Of a stretch of DNA of 64,000 nt, positions 9,685-18,246 are shown piece after piece (within the stretch, counting starts at the first letter, position 1; each line of letters opens with the position of its first letter). Origin of the DNA: Evtepia gabavorous. Lineage in GTDB: Bacteria; Bacillota; Clostridia; Oscillospirales; Oscillospiraceae. The translations under genes and the position numbers were made by a program. The stretch covers positions 62,001 to 126,000 of the forward strand of contig NZ_QQRQ01000005.1 in NCBI RefSeq assembly GCF_003425665.1. The letters are read 5' to 3'. Under the pieces are notes generated by a model. The model had not been told where the DNA came from. It worked only from the letters and a program-made list of their open reading frames with translations, and made no database searches.

Positions 9685-10224
9685 ATGATGGAACAGGATA
9701 TGCAGCAGATCCTATTCACCCAGGACCAGGTGGCCGCCCGCGTGCAGGAGCTGGCCGCCCAGATCACCCGGGATTACGCCGGAAAGACCCCCCTGGTGGT
9801 GGGGGTGCTCCGGGGTTCGTTCATTTTCATGGCCGACCTGGTGCGGCATCTGGACCTCCCCCTCACCCTGGATTTCATGGCCGCCTCCTCCTACGGCGCC
9901 GGCACCACCAGCTCCGGACTGGTCAACATCCGCTTAGACCTTCACGATGACATCGCCGGCCGGGATGTGCTCCTGGTGGAGGATATCTTGGACACCGGCA
10001 ACACCCTGTCCAAGCTGGTGGCCGAGCTCAAGGGACGCCATCCCGCCTCCCTGAAGCTGTGTGTCCTGCTGGATAAGCCCGAGCGGCGGACACGGCCTCT
10101 GGAAGCCGACTATGTGGGTTTCACCATCCCAGACGCCTTCGTGGTGGGCTGCGGCCTGGACTACGACCAAAAATACCGCCAGCTGCCGTACATCGGGGTG
10201 CTGAAACCCAGCGTCTACGAATAA
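9685..10224 (+). CDS. hpt: Hypoxanthine phosphoribosyltransferase
   Basis: This purine-salvage enzyme joins hypoxanthine or guanine to PRPP, giving IMP or GMP in the cytoplasm. The 179-residue protein carries the PRPP-binding motif LLVEDILDTGNTLS and the upstream VVGVLRGSFIFMADL segment that precedes the active-site loop, with KPERRT and a C-terminal VGCGLDYDQKYR as in bacterial HPRTs. Two adjacent ATGs (9685, 9688) are possible; AAAGGA lies upstream of both. It starts seven bases after tilS and precedes ftsH, the usual cluster order, which suggests co-expression. Confidence 0.95.
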   Translation: MMEQDMQQILFTQDQVAARVQELAAQITRDYAGKTPLVVGVLRGSFIFMADLVRHLDLPLTLDFMAASSYGAGTTSSGLVNIRLDLHDDIAGRDVLLVEDILDTGNTLSKLVAELKGRHPASLKLCVLLDKPERRTRPLEADYVGFTIPDAFVVGCGLDYDQKYRQLPYIGVLKPSVYE

Positions 10225-10299
10225 CCGCGCCCGGCGGGCCCCCCTGCCCAGGCATCCTGCGGCGGAAGCCTCACCGCCGCAAAAAGGAGTGACATCTTT

Positions 10300-12327
10300 T
10301 TGAAACAAAACACGAACCCCTTTCGCGGTCTGATCCTGATGCTCTGTATCCTGGCGCTGATCTTCTGCGCCACCAGCATCTTTCGGACCACCTCCCACCA
10401 GACAGAATACTCCTACGCCGATATCCGGGCGCTTTTTGAAGAGAAAAAGGTCGATAAGGTGCTGGTGGACGACGATACCCTCACCCTGACCCTCAAAGAG
10501 CCCCTGAACGGCGCCCAAGTGGTCACGTATTCCCTTTACAATTTTGATCTGTTCTACAATGACTTTAACGACCTGGTGGTCCAGCAGTGGAAGGACGGGA
10601 TCATCTCCGACTATGAGTACCCCGACAGCCCCTCCCCCGCCTGGATGGGCAATATCCTCACCTGGGTGGTGGTCCTGGCTGTCATGGCCCTGCTCTGGTA
10701 CTTCCTGTTTCTGCGCCGGGCCCAGGGCGGGGGCGGTCCCTCCGCCACCCAGTTCGGCAAGGTCAAGGCCCGCACCCTGGCGGAAACCGGCCGGACCGTC
10801 ACCTTTGCCGACGTGGCCGGCGCCGACGAGGAGAAGGAAGAACTGGCCGAGGTGGTGGATTTTCTCCGCCAGCCCGCCCAGTATACCCAGCTGGGCGCCC
10901 GCATTCCCAAGGGCATCCTCCTGGTGGGCCCGCCGGGCACCGGCAAAACCCTGCTGGCCCGGGCGGTGGCCGGGGAGGCCGGCTGCCAGTATCTCTCCAT
11001 CTCCGGCTCGGACTTTGTGGAGCTCTACGTGGGCGTAGGCGCCTCCCGGGTCCGGGACCTGTTTGAGCAGGCCAAGAAGAATGCCCCCGCCATTGTCTTC
11101 ATCGATGAGATTGACGCCGTGGGCCGCCAGCGGGGCACCGGCCTGGGCGGCGGCCATGACGAGCGGGAGCAGACCCTGAACCAGCTATTGGTGGAGATGG
11201 ACGGCTTTGCCTCCAACGAGGGGGTCATCGTGCTGGCCGCCACCAACCGGGCCGACATTCTGGACCCGGCCCTGCTGCGGCCCGGCCGGTTTGACCGCCA
11301 GATTTACGTGGGCCTGCCCGACATCAAGGGCCGGGAGGAAATCCTCCGGGTCCACGCCCGGAACAAGCCCCTGGCCGAGGACGTGGACCTGCACACCGTG
11401 GCCCAGGCCACCGTGGGCTTCACCGGCGCTGATCTGGAGAACCTGCTCAACGAAGCCGCCCTTCTCTCCGCCCGGGAAAAGCGTCCCTTCATCCGCATGG
11501 ATGTCCTCCATGAGGCCATGCTGAAGGTCATCGCCGGGCCGGAAAAGAAGAGCCGGGTGGTCCCCCTCCACGCCCGGAAGCTCACCGCCTACCATGAGGC
11601 GGGCCACGCCGTGGTCATCCACGAGCTGAAAACCCAGGACCCGGTGCACCAGATCACCATCATCCCCCGGGGACCTGCCGGCGGCCTGACCATCTCCCTG
11701 CCGGAGGAGGACCGGATGTACCAGTCCCGGCAGGAGCTCCAGGAGCGCATCTGCACCTGCCTGGGCGGCCGGGTGGCGGAAGAGCTGGTCCTGGGCGATA
11801 TCTCCACCGGGGCCTCCAACGACCTGCAGACCGCCACCTCCATCGCCCGGAGCATGGTGATGAAGTACGGCATGAGCGACCGGCTGGGCGCCATCTCCTA
11901 TGACAGCGACCAGGAGGTCTTCATCGGCCGGAGCATGTCCCAGGCCCGGGCCTACTCGGAGGAGGTGGCCGGGCTGATCGACGAGGAGATCAAAGCCATT
12001 CTGGACACCGCCTATGCCCGCTGCCGGGAGATTCTCTCCCAGAACATGGACGCCCTGGAGCGGACCGCCCAGTATCTTCTGGAATTTGAAACCATGTCCG
12101 CCGAGGACTTCCAGCTGGTCTTCCAGCCCCCGGAGGTTCTGGAACGCCGGAAGGCCGAGGAGCGGGTCCAGCGAACCCGGCAGGCCGAGGAAAAGGCCGC
12201 CGAGCAAGCCCGTCTCCAGGCCGCGCGGGAGGCGGAGATGGCCCGCCGCCTGCAGGAGGCGGACGAAGCTGCCCAGTCCAAGGAGGACGAGACGCCTCCG
12301 CCGCCGCAGAATCCCGATCCCTTTTAA
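10300..12327 (+). CDS. ftsH: ATP-dependent zinc metalloprotease FtsH
   Basis: This membrane-bound hexameric AAA+ protease handles quality control and regulatory proteolysis. The 675-residue protein has two N-terminal transmembrane helices (about 8-28 and 115-140) flanking a small extracytoplasmic domain. The AAA module carries Walker [10 protein letters not shown] (about 210), Walker B IVFIDEID, and the second-region-of-homology [17 protein letters not shown]. The zinc protease motif is HEAGHAVV (about 432). The Glu/Ala-rich C-tail ([18 protein letters not shown]) is a likely coiled coil. The start is TTG at 10300 behind AAAAAGGAG. A GCGGCGG/CCGCCGC inverted repeat lies just upstream of the ribosome site. 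Confidence 0.96.
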   Translation: MKQNTNPFRGLILMLCILALIFCATSIFRTTSHQTEYSYADIRALFEEKKVDKVLVDDDTLTLTLKEPLNGAQVVTYSLYNFDLFYNDFNDLVVQQWKDGIISDYEYPDSPSPAWMGNILTWVVVLAVMALLWYFLFLRRAQGGGGPSATQFGKVKARTLAETGRTVTFADVAGADEEKEELAEVVDFLRQPAQYTQLGARIPKGILLVGPPGTGKTLLARAVAGEAGCQYLSISGSDFVELYVGVGASRVRDLFEQAKKNAPAIVFIDEIDAVGRQRGTGLGGGHDEREQTLNQLLVEMDGFASNEGVIVLAATNRADILDPALLRPGRFDRQIYVGLPDIKGREEILRVHARNKPLAEDVDLHTVAQATVGFTGADLENLLNEAALLSAREKRPFIRMDVLHEAMLKVIAGPEKKSRVVPLHARKLTAYHEAGHAVVIHELKTQDPVHQITIIPRGPAGGLTISLPEEDRMYQSRQELQERICTCLGGRVAEELVLGDISTGASNDLQTATSIARSMVMKYGMSDRLGAISYDSDQEVFIGRSMSQARAYSEEVAGLIDEEIKAILDTAYARCREILSQNMDALERTAQYLLEFETMSAEDFQLVFQPPEVLERRKAEERVQRTRQAEEKAAEQARLQAAREAEMARRLQEADEAAQSKEDETPPPPQNPDPF

Positions 12328-12337
12328 CGGATTGATC

Positions 12338-12384
12338 GCCCCGCATTTTCTCCGCGAGCAGAGCTGGGAAAATGCGGGGCTTTC
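12338..12384 (+). terminator. Intrinsic terminator of ftsH
   Basis: A perfect 13-bp stem (GCCCCGCATTTTC with its complement at 12368-12380) and a loop of 17 bases is followed by TTTCTT. It lies directly after the ftsH stop and closes the tilS-hpt-ftsH unit. Confidence 0.85.
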
Positions 12385-12478
12385 TTCTGCCGGGGATCGA
12401 CGGTTTTTCCTGCACCCTTCCCGCCCCTTCGACATAGATTGCCATGGGTCCCAAAAATTCGAGAGGAGAATTTTGACC

Positions 12479-12745
12479 ATGTGTAATATGTCTTCTTGGA
12501 ACAGCGGCTGTGGCTGCGGCTGCGGCGGTACCAGCTTCCGCCCCACCACCATGACCGCGCGGGTCCTGGAGGTCCAGTGCTGCTCCCTGCTGGTCTGCGA
12601 CTGCGACACCTGCCAGCAGGTCCAGGTGAACACCGACGACGCCTGCTGCTACCGCGTGGGGGATTGTCTGTGCATCCACTACAACGGCGCCATGACCAAC
12701 AGCCTCCCGCCCCAGATCTCTGCCACCTGCATCCACCGCAGATAA
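12479..12745 (+). CDS. Small cysteine-rich protein, function unknown
   Basis: This 88-residue protein has no signal peptide or membrane segment and about fourteen cysteines, arranged as a GCGCGCGG run near the N-terminus, CC, CDCDTC, ACC and GDCLCIHYNG. AGGAG stands before the ATG at 12479, and the gene has its own terminators on both sides, which supports a real, separately expressed gene. The middle (ARVLEVQ...VQVNTDDACCYRVGDCLCIHYNGAM) reads like a small beta-rich domain. Metal binding is plausible from cysteine content but unproven. I do not recognise a characterised family. Confidence 0.65.
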   Translation: MCNMSSWNSGCGCGCGGTSFRPTTMTARVLEVQCCSLLVCDCDTCQQVQVNTDDACCYRVGDCLCIHYNGAMTNSLPPQISATCIHRR

Positions 12746-12763
12746 CCATCCCCAAGGGCCCAA

Positions 12764-12798
12764 AAAACCGGTGCTCGGAAGATCCGAGCACCGGTTTT
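12764..12798. terminator. Bidirectional terminator between the Cys-rich gene and the P-type ATPase gene
   Basis: A 16-bp stem (AAAACCGGTGCTCGGA and its complement) around a 3-base loop is flanked by A and T runs, so it can terminate the convergent genes on both strands. Confidence 0.85.
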
Positions 12799-12812
12799 CC
12801 ACGGTACATGGG

Positions 12813-15407
12813 TCAGGAGGCTTTCCGCAAACGAACCCGAATGGCCTTGAGCAGCTGGATCACCACCATGCTCCCCACAGCCAGCGCCGGGATGGCCAGC
12901 CCCAGCTGCCAGGGCAGGGCCACAGCCTGCATCAGCTCCTCCAGGGGGGGGATCACCAGCACCGCCGACAGCAGGAGCGCCCCCACCAGGAAGGCCCCCA
13001 ACAGGGGCTTGTTGTTCCAGAACCGCCGGGTGAAGAGAACGGGCTCCGCGGCCTTGCAGTTGAAGCCGTGGAACAGCCGGGACAGACATAGGGTCGCAAA
13101 GGCCATGGTGGCCCCCGCCGCCTCTCCGCCGTAGCGCAGGCCCAAATGGAAGGCCACAATGGTCCCCACCGCGATGACCAGCCCCTCCAGACCCACGCTG
13201 GCCAGGAAGGGCTTGGTGAGAATTCCCTCCTTCCGGGGCCGGGGTTTCTCGTGCATCACCTGCTCGGTGTGGGGCTCCAGCCCCAGGGCGATGGCGGGCA
13301 GGGAATCGGTGAGCAGATTGATAAACAGCAGATGGACCGCCGCGAAGGGCACCGGCAGAGCCAGCAGGGAGGCATACAGCACCGTGAGAATCCCCGCCAT
13401 GTTCCCCGACAGCAAAAACTGAATGGACCGGCGGATGTTGGCATAGACGTTCCGGCCGTTCTTCACCGCCTGCACAATGGTGGCGAAGTTGTCGTCGGTG
13501 AGCACCATGCCGGCGGCGTCCTTGGCCACCTCGGTGCCGGTGATGCCCATGGCCACACCGATGTCCGCCTGCTTCAGGGCGGGGGCGTCGTTGACCCCGT
13601 CTCCGGTCATGGCCACCAGGGCCCCCCGCTCCTGCCAGGCCCGGACAATCCGAATCTTATGTTCCGGCGACACCCGGGCATAGACCGACACCTGGGGCAC
13701 AAAGTCCTGGAGTTCCTGGTCGGTCATGGACTCGATGACCGCGCCCTCCACCGCCTGGGTGCCCGGGGTCAGAATCCCGATTTCCCGGGCAATGGCCGAG
13801 GCGGTTACCACATGGTCCCCTGTAATCATAATGGGACGGATCCCTGCGGCGATGCAGTGGGCCACCGCCTCTTTGGACTCTGCTCTGGGAGGGTCCATCA
13901 TGGCGATCAGGCCCAGGAAGAGCATGTTGTTCTCCTCCTCCAGGGAGACCTCCGTGGACTCCAGCCGCCGGCAGGCAAAGGCCAGTACCCGAAGGCCCTG
14001 GTTAGAAAAGGTCTGGTTGACCCGCTCGATCTCCTCCCGTTCCCCGGGCCCCAGCACCGTCCGGTCCAGCATCACGTCCACCGCGCCCTTGGTCACCAAC
14101 ATATAGCCGCCGGCAAACCGATGGACCGTGGACATGAGCTTCCGGTCCGAGTCAAAGGGCAGTTCCCCCAGCCGGGGCCACTGGTCCCGGACATCCAGCT
14201 CATCAAAGCCAAAGTCCTCCCCCAGGCGGACCAGGGCGGTCTCCGTGGGGTCCCCGATCTCCCCTTTCTCATTCACCGTGGCGTCGCTGCACAGCAGAGC
14301 CGCCCGGAGAAGGGGCTCCTGCACAGGGTCCTTGAAGTTGGCCTCCTGAGCGGGTATGATCCGCCCGCCCACATAGAGCTGCCGGACGGTCATCTTGTTC
14401 TGGGTCAGGGTGCCAGTCTTATCCGAGCAGATCACCGACACACTCCCCAACCCTTCCACCGCCTGGAGCTTTCGGATCACCGCGTGCTCCTTGGCCATCT
14501 TCCGGGTGCCGAAGGAGAGGACAATGGTGACAATGGAGCTCAGCGCCTCAGGGATGGCCGCCACCGCCAGGGCCACGGCGAAGAGGAAAGCGCTCATCAC
14601 ATTTTCCCCGCGGAGCAGAACACTCACGGCAAACAAAAGGCCGCACAGGATCAAAATGCCGATGGAGAGTTTTTTGCCAAACTGATCCAGGCTCACCTGG
14701 AGGGGGGTCTTCTTCTCCGAGGTGGACTTCAGCAGGGCCGCAATCTTGCCCATCTCGGTGTCCATCCCTGTGCCGGTGACCAAAAACCGGCCCCGGCCAT
14801 AGGTGACAAAGGTGCCAGAGAACACCATATTCTTCCGGTCTCCCAGGGGAACCTCCCCGTCAATGACCTCCGCGGCCTTCTCCACCGGCAGGCTCTCCCC
14901 GGTCAGGGCGCTCTCGGCGGTCTTCAGGCTGGCACATTCCAGCAGGCGGCCGTCGGCACAGACGGCGTCGCCTGCCTCCAGCACCACGATATCCCCCGGG
15001 ACAACCTCCCGGCCGGGAATTTGGACCACTGTACCATCCCGCAGAACCTTCGCCGTGGGGGCCGACATCTGTTTCAGGCTGTCCAGGGAGGCCTCCGCCT
15101 TCACCGTCTGGACCGTGCCCAGAACCGCGTTCATGGTGATCACCGCCAGGATGACCACCGTACTCTCCACATCTCCCAGCACGGCGGAGACCACTGCGGC
15201 CAGGATCAGAATGATCACCAAAAAGTCCGCGAACTGCTCCAAAAAAATCCGAAATGTGGATTTTTTTCCCCCTTCCCGCAGCTCATTGGGGCCGTACCGC
15301 TCCAGCCGCCGGGCGGCCTCGTGGCTGGTCAGGCCGCCAGGGCCGCTTTCCAGGGTGTCCAGCAGGTCCTTGCCGGACCGCTGCCAGATCTGATCGGGTG
15401 TTTTCAT
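12813..15407 (-). CDS. P-type cation ATPase, Ca2+/Mn2+ exporter class (P2)
   Basis: This integral membrane pump of 864 residues has ten predicted helices. It shows the N-terminal cation ATPase domain (SHEAARRLERYGPNEL), the actuator motif LTGESLPVEK, the phosphorylation motif ICSDKTGTLTQNKM (about residue 327) and the hinge AMTGDGVNDAPALKQADIG (about 597). The ion-binding helix reads AAIPEALSS rather than the PEGLPA of SERCA-like pumps. The ATG at 15407 has AAGGAAG eight bases upstream; an earlier in-frame start has no site. The gene stands behind a Mn2+-type yybP-ykoY riboswitch, so manganese export is the inferred role, although sequence alone would suggest Ca2+. Confidence 0.9.
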   Translation of the reverse strand: MKTPDQIWQRSGKDLLDTLESGPGGLTSHEAARRLERYGPNELREGGKKSTFRIFLEQFADFLVIILILAAVVSAVLGDVESTVVILAVITMNAVLGTVQTVKAEASLDSLKQMSAPTAKVLRDGTVVQIPGREVVPGDIVVLEAGDAVCADGRLLECASLKTAESALTGESLPVEKAAEVIDGEVPLGDRKNMVFSGTFVTYGRGRFLVTGTGMDTEMGKIAALLKSTSEKKTPLQVSLDQFGKKLSIGILILCGLLFAVSVLLRGENVMSAFLFAVALAVAAIPEALSSIVTIVLSFGTRKMAKEHAVIRKLQAVEGLGSVSVICSDKTGTLTQNKMTVRQLYVGGRIIPAQEANFKDPVQEPLLRAALLCSDATVNEKGEIGDPTETALVRLGEDFGFDELDVRDQWPRLGELPFDSDRKLMSTVHRFAGGYMLVTKGAVDVMLDRTVLGPGEREEIERVNQTFSNQGLRVLAFACRRLESTEVSLEEENNMLFLGLIAMMDPPRAESKEAVAHCIAAGIRPIMITGDHVVTASAIAREIGILTPGTQAVEGAVIESMTDQELQDFVPQVSVYARVSPEHKIRIVRAWQERGALVAMTGDGVNDAPALKQADIGVAMGITGTEVAKDAAGMVLTDDNFATIVQAVKNGRNVYANIRRSIQFLLSGNMAGILTVLYASLLALPVPFAAVHLLFINLLTDSLPAIALGLEPHTEQVMHEKPRPRKEGILTKPFLASVGLEGLVIAVGTIVAFHLGLRYGGEAAGATMAFATLCLSRLFHGFNCKAAEPVLFTRRFWNNKPLLGAFLVGALLLSAVLVIPPLEELMQAVALPWQLGLAIPALAVGSMVVIQLLKAIRVRLRKAS

Positions 15408-15448
15408 GCCTTCTTCTTCCTTTCTGTTCCGCGACAGCCTGGGCACGC

Positions 15449-15590
15449 AAAAAAGACGAGCCCTTTTGCCCCCACACCTTCGCGTATGGATTCAAAAGTC
15501 TCGCCATTTCAAACCGAAGCGGGGCCCTTTGGCCCGTGCATTGACGCCGCGGCTCCACAATCCCTTGTGCCAGCTACTCCCTTTTTCTAC
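15449..15590 (-). promoter_or_regulatory. Mn2+ (yybP-ykoY) riboswitch with terminator
   Basis: On the minus strand the leader contains the conserved loop AGGGAGTAGC (15573-15582 region) and, about 70 bases later, GGCGAGACTTTTG (15493-15505). These are the two conserved internal-loop strands of the yybP-ykoY manganese aptamer. The second strand can instead pair with CAAAAGGGCTCG (15457-15468). That forms a stem followed by six U residues (15449-15454), a mutually exclusive terminator. Metal binding to the aptamer would release read-through into the ATPase gene. Confidence 0.85.
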
Positions 15591-15595
15591 GGGGC

Positions 15596-15624
15596 ATCAT
15601 ATCCTATTTTGCAGGGTTTGTCAA
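15596..15624 (-). promoter_or_regulatory. Promoter of the riboswitch-ATPase transcript
   Basis: On the minus strand TTGACA (15619-15624) and TATGAT (15596-15601) are 17 bases apart. Transcription would begin just before the riboswitch aptamer. Confidence 0.85.
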
Positions 15625-15690
15625 GAGGAATCCCCGGTCTTTCCCCGGAAAAGGGGCCCTCCCCTCCAGGCCCGCCTCCCGCAAAAACTC

Positions 15691-15719
15691 TTGCTATTCT
15701 TCCCCGAATGCAGTAAGAT
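15691..15719 (+). promoter_or_regulatory. Promoter for the NusG_II / Gx-transporter pair
   Basis: TTGCTA (15691-15696) and TAAGAT (15714-15719) are 17 bases apart, about 35 bases before the first start codon. Confidence 0.65.
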
Positions 15720-15754
15720 ATTTGTATCTTATCCCCTCGTTTGGAGGTGGGCAC

Positions 15755-16144
15755 ATGCCCCAAGCTTCCTCAGGCAAACCCCTTCGTTTCTGGCTTCTGC
15801 TCATCGGCCTCATCGCCCTGGCGTGTGTGGCCGGTCTGGTCACCCTTTCCCTCCACCGCCAGTCCGGCGCCATGGTGCAGATCACCCAGGACGGCCAGGT
15901 GGTGGGAACCTATTCCCTGCAGCAGCCCCGCACCCTGCGCTATGAGAGTCAGGACGGCGGGTACAATATCGTGGTCATTGCAGACGGCAAGGTGCGGGTC
16001 TCCGAGGCCAGCTGCCCGGACCAGGTCTGTGTCCGCACCGGTCCCACAGACCAAACTGCTTCCCCCATCGCCTGCCTTCCCAACCGCCTGGTCATCCAGG
16101 TCATTGACAATGGGACGTCGTCCCAGCTGGACGGAGTGTCGTAA
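15755..16144 (+). CDS. NusG domain II-containing membrane-anchored protein
   Basis: This 129-residue protein has one N-terminal transmembrane helix (about 10-32) followed by an extracytoplasmic NusG_II-like beta domain. The signature GGYNIVVIADGKVRVSEASC...CPDQVC...PIACLPNRLVIQV is characteristic, including the conserved cysteines. TTGGAGGT precedes the ATG at 15755. Its stop codon overlaps the next start by one base (TAATG), giving translational coupling to a Gx-transporter-type gene, a pairing common in Clostridia. The cellular function is not established; the conserved pairing suggests a shared role with the transporter. Confidence 0.85.
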   Translation: MPQASSGKPLRFWLLLIGLIALACVAGLVTLSLHRQSGAMVQITQDGQVVGTYSLQQPRTLRYESQDGGYNIVVIADGKVRVSEASCPDQVCVRTGPTDQTASPIACLPNRLVIQVIDNGTSSQLDGVS

Positions 16145-16671
16145 TGAATATCAGAAAACTCACCACCATGGCCATGCTCACGGCCATCTCCATGATCGTC
16201 TTTCTCATTGAGGCCCAGATCCCCCTCCCCATCGCCATCCCCGGCGTGAAGCTGGGCATCGCCAACGTGATTACCCTCTTTGCCATCTGGACCCTGGGCC
16301 GCCGGGAGGCTGGCGCCATTCTCATGGTGCGGATCGTCCTGGGCAATCTCATCATCGGCAATGTCATGGGCATGCTGTACAGTCTGGCCGGCGGGGTGCT
16401 GTGCTGGCTCGTCATGTGCCTGCTCAAGCCCCACGTGGGCCGGAAGCAGATCTGGGTGATGAGCGTCTTCGGCGCCTTGGGCCACAATGCCGGCCAGCTG
16501 GCTGTGGCTGTCTGGGTCTCCGGCACCCCCGCCCTGGCCTTTTACGCACCGGTTCTTCTGCTGGCGGGGATTGTCACCGGTTTCTTCACCGGCCAATGCA
16601 CCCAGGCGGTGCTGAATCATTTAGACAAGCTGAAGCACACCGCAGAATCGTCAACCAGTCCAAAAGATTAA
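16144..16671 (+). CDS. Gx transporter family protein (heptaprenyl diphosphate synthase component I-like)
   Basis: This 175-residue integral membrane protein has five or six hydrophobic helices. It begins KLTTMAMLTAISMIVFLIEAQIP and contains the motif PGVKLGIANVITLFA, both typical of the family annotated as Gx transporter or hepT/hepS component I. These resemble ECF-type substrate-binding (S) subunits, so uptake of a small substrate is a plausible but untested role. It is coupled to the preceding NusG_II gene. Its last codons run into the putative BirA operator for the next gene. Confidence 0.8.
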   Translation: MNIRKLTTMAMLTAISMIVFLIEAQIPLPIAIPGVKLGIANVITLFAIWTLGRREAGAILMVRIVLGNLIIGNVMGMLYSLAGGVLCWLVMCLLKPHVGRKQIWVMSVFGALGHNAGQLAVAVWVSGTPALAFYAPVLLLAGIVTGFFTGQCTQAVLNHLDKLKHTAESSTSPKD

Positions 16672-16677
16672 GTTGAC
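16650..16677 (+). promoter_or_regulatory. Candidate BirA operator
   Basis: GTCAAC (16650-16655) and GTTGAC (16672-16677) form an inverted repeat with a 16-base spacer, the geometry of BirA operators (TTGTNAAC half-sites spaced 15-16). The right half covers the -35 box of the bioY promoter. The site precedes bioY and birA, so biotin-dependent repression is likely, though the half-sites are not perfect matches. Confidence 0.55.
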
Positions 16678-16702
16678 AAATATCTCTTTTTCGTGGTATA
16701 CT
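16673..16702 (+). promoter_or_regulatory. Promoter of the bioY-birA unit
   Basis: TTGACA (16673-16678) and TATACT (16697-16702) are 18 bases apart. The transcript leader would be only about 25 bases to the preferred bioY start. Confidence 0.8.
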
Positions 16703-16734
16703 GACGCATCCCTTCCGAAATGAGGCGAATGCTG

Positions 16735-17152
16735 ATGTCTGTACCTACCCACACCAAAGCCCTGGACCTGGCGTATATTGCCCTGATGGCCGCCCTGATC
16801 GCCCTGTGTGCCTGGATCTCTGTCCCCTTGGGGCCGGTCCCTTTTACCATGCAGACCTTTGGCATCTTCGCCGCTCTGGGGCTGCTGGGGGGCCGCCGCG
16901 CTCCTCTTCTGGGGCCTCACCGCCAAGCTGGGGCAAACCCTTCCGGTGATGGCCTCGGCCATGGTGCTGGGGCTGGTGCTCTGCTATGCCTTCGGCACCT
17001 TCTGGTTTCTCACCGTCTACACCGGCGGCAGCGGGGAGACCCTGCTGGGCGCCCTGACCCTGTGTGTGTTCCCCTATGTTCTGCCTGACCTGGGGAAGAT
17101 TTTCCTCGCCCTGGTGCTGGTCTCCCGGGTGAAAAAACACCTGGCCCTATAA
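16735..17152 (+). pseudogene. bioY: Biotin transporter S component BioY, internally deleted and frameshifted
   Basis: The first frame encodes the BioY N-terminus (LDLAYIALMAALIALCAWIS then VPLGPVPFTMQTFGIFAALG). It runs out of register after GLLGGRR near 16900. The second frame resumes with the BioY C-terminal half (AALLFWGLTAKLGQTLPV, YAFGTFWFLTVY, FPYVLPDLGKIFLALVL) to 17152. Intact BioY proteins carry roughly 40 further residues between these blocks, including the VGLPVFAG and PTGGY motifs, and these are absent here. The gene is therefore missing a middle segment and is out of frame, so biotin uptake by this copy should be lost. GAGGCG lies upstream of the ATG at 16735. Confidence 0.75.
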
Positions 17153-17181
17153 CCTCTGTTTTCCAAGGAGTTGATTTCCCG

Positions 17182-18159
17182 ATGCAAGTCAAAGACCGTG
17201 TCCTGGAAGCCCTGGAGGGCCACCGGGGAACCTATTTCTCTGGCGAAGCCCTGGCCAAAGAGCTCCAGGTCAGCCGGAACGCCGTCTGGAAGGCTATCCG
17301 TCAGCTTCGGGACCAGGGGTATCCCATCCACGCAGTCTCCAACCGGGGGTACTCTCTGGCCCCGGACAGCGCCATGCTCTCCCCCCAGAGCATCGCCCCC
17401 TTCCTCACCGTTCCCGGCCTGCAGGTGGAGGTCCAGCCCGTGGTCACCTCCACGAATCAGGTTTTACGCCAGCGAGCGGAGGAGGGGGCCCATGAGGGAC
17501 TGGCTCTGGTGGCTGTTACCCAGACCGCCGGTCGGGGCCGGCGGGATCACAGTTTCTTCTCCCCCCCAGATTCCGGCCTTTACCTGAGCTTTCTTCTCCG
17601 CCCCGATCTCTCCGCCCGGGATGCCCTCTCTTTGACCACCTGCGCCGCCGCCTCGGTGGCCCTGGCCATTGAGGAGTGCGCCGGAGTGGACGCCAAGATC
17701 AAGTGGGTCAACGATGTGTTTTGTCATGGGAAAAAGGTCTGCGGCATTCTCACTGAGGCCGCCTTGGATTTAGAAACCGGCGGCCTGCAGTATGCCATTG
17801 TGGGCATTGGGGTGAACCTCTTCCCCCCGAAGGGGGGCTTCCCTCCGGAGCTGCCGGAGGCCGGCGCGGTTTTCCCCACCCGTCCTCAGGGGCTGGAGGG
17901 GCGCAGCCAGCTGGCAGGGTCCATTCTCAACCACTTCTTCTCTTTCTATCCCCACCTAAAAGATAAACCCTTCTTTGCGGATTACCGGCGCCGCTCCCTG
18001 GTTCTGGGCCAGGAGATCACCGTCTTAGAAGGCGGGCAGACCCGCACCGCCTTTGCCCTGGACCTGGAACGGGATTTCTCCCTCCGGGTCCGGGAAACCG
18101 ACGGCACCATCCATACCCTATCCTCTGGGGAGGTTCGGGTCCGGCCGGCTCATGGTTGA
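17182..18159 (+). CDS. birA: Bifunctional biotin-[acetyl-CoA-carboxylase] ligase / biotin operon repressor
   Basis: BirA activates biotin with ATP and attaches it to a lysine of carboxylases; with biotinyl-AMP it also binds operator DNA. The 325-residue protein has an N-terminal winged helix (residues 1-60, SRNAVWKAIRQLRDQGY). The catalytic domain carries QTAGRGRRDHSFFS (about 115), KIKWVNDVF (about 173), KVCGILTEA and the C-terminal SH3-like domain. The usual GRGRxGR loop reads GRGRRDH here. AAGGAG precedes the ATG. It follows the damaged bioY by 29 bases in the same transcript. Confidence 0.93.
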   Translation: MQVKDRVLEALEGHRGTYFSGEALAKELQVSRNAVWKAIRQLRDQGYPIHAVSNRGYSLAPDSAMLSPQSIAPFLTVPGLQVEVQPVVTSTNQVLRQRAEEGAHEGLALVAVTQTAGRGRRDHSFFSPPDSGLYLSFLLRPDLSARDALSLTTCAAASVALAIEECAGVDAKIKWVNDVFCHGKKVCGILTEAALDLETGGLQYAIVGIGVNLFPPKGGFPPELPEAGAVFPTRPQGLEGRSQLAGSILNHFFSFYPHLKDKPFFADYRRRSLVLGQEITVLEGGQTRTAFALDLERDFSLRVRETDGTIHTLSSGEVRVRPAHG

Positions 18160-18186
18160 GTTCACACATTTTTTACGATTCTTCCC

Positions 18187-18214
18187 TTGACTGTCCCTCC
18201 CCCTGGGGTATAAT
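18187..18214 (+). promoter_or_regulatory. Promoter of the zinc-ribbon membrane gene
   Basis: TTGACT (18187-18192) and TATAAT (18209-18214) are 16 bases apart, about 33 bases before the start codon. Confidence 0.7.
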
Positions 18215-18246
18215 ATTCTTTACTATCTGCAAAGGGGGATGATTCC

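Noticed and set aside
8253-9767. 504-codon open frame on the minus strand
   Set aside because: Antisense to tilS, low-complexity Gly/Gln/Val, no ribosome site.
10256-10286. GCGGCGG/CCGCCGC hairpin between hpt and ftsH as a terminator
   Set aside because: The stem is followed by A residues and the ftsH ribosome site, not by U; tilS-hpt-ftsH is probably one transcript.
13146-15716. 856-codon open frame on the plus strand
   Set aside because: Antisense shadow of the P-type ATPase; it has no recognisable domains and would run through the riboswitch.
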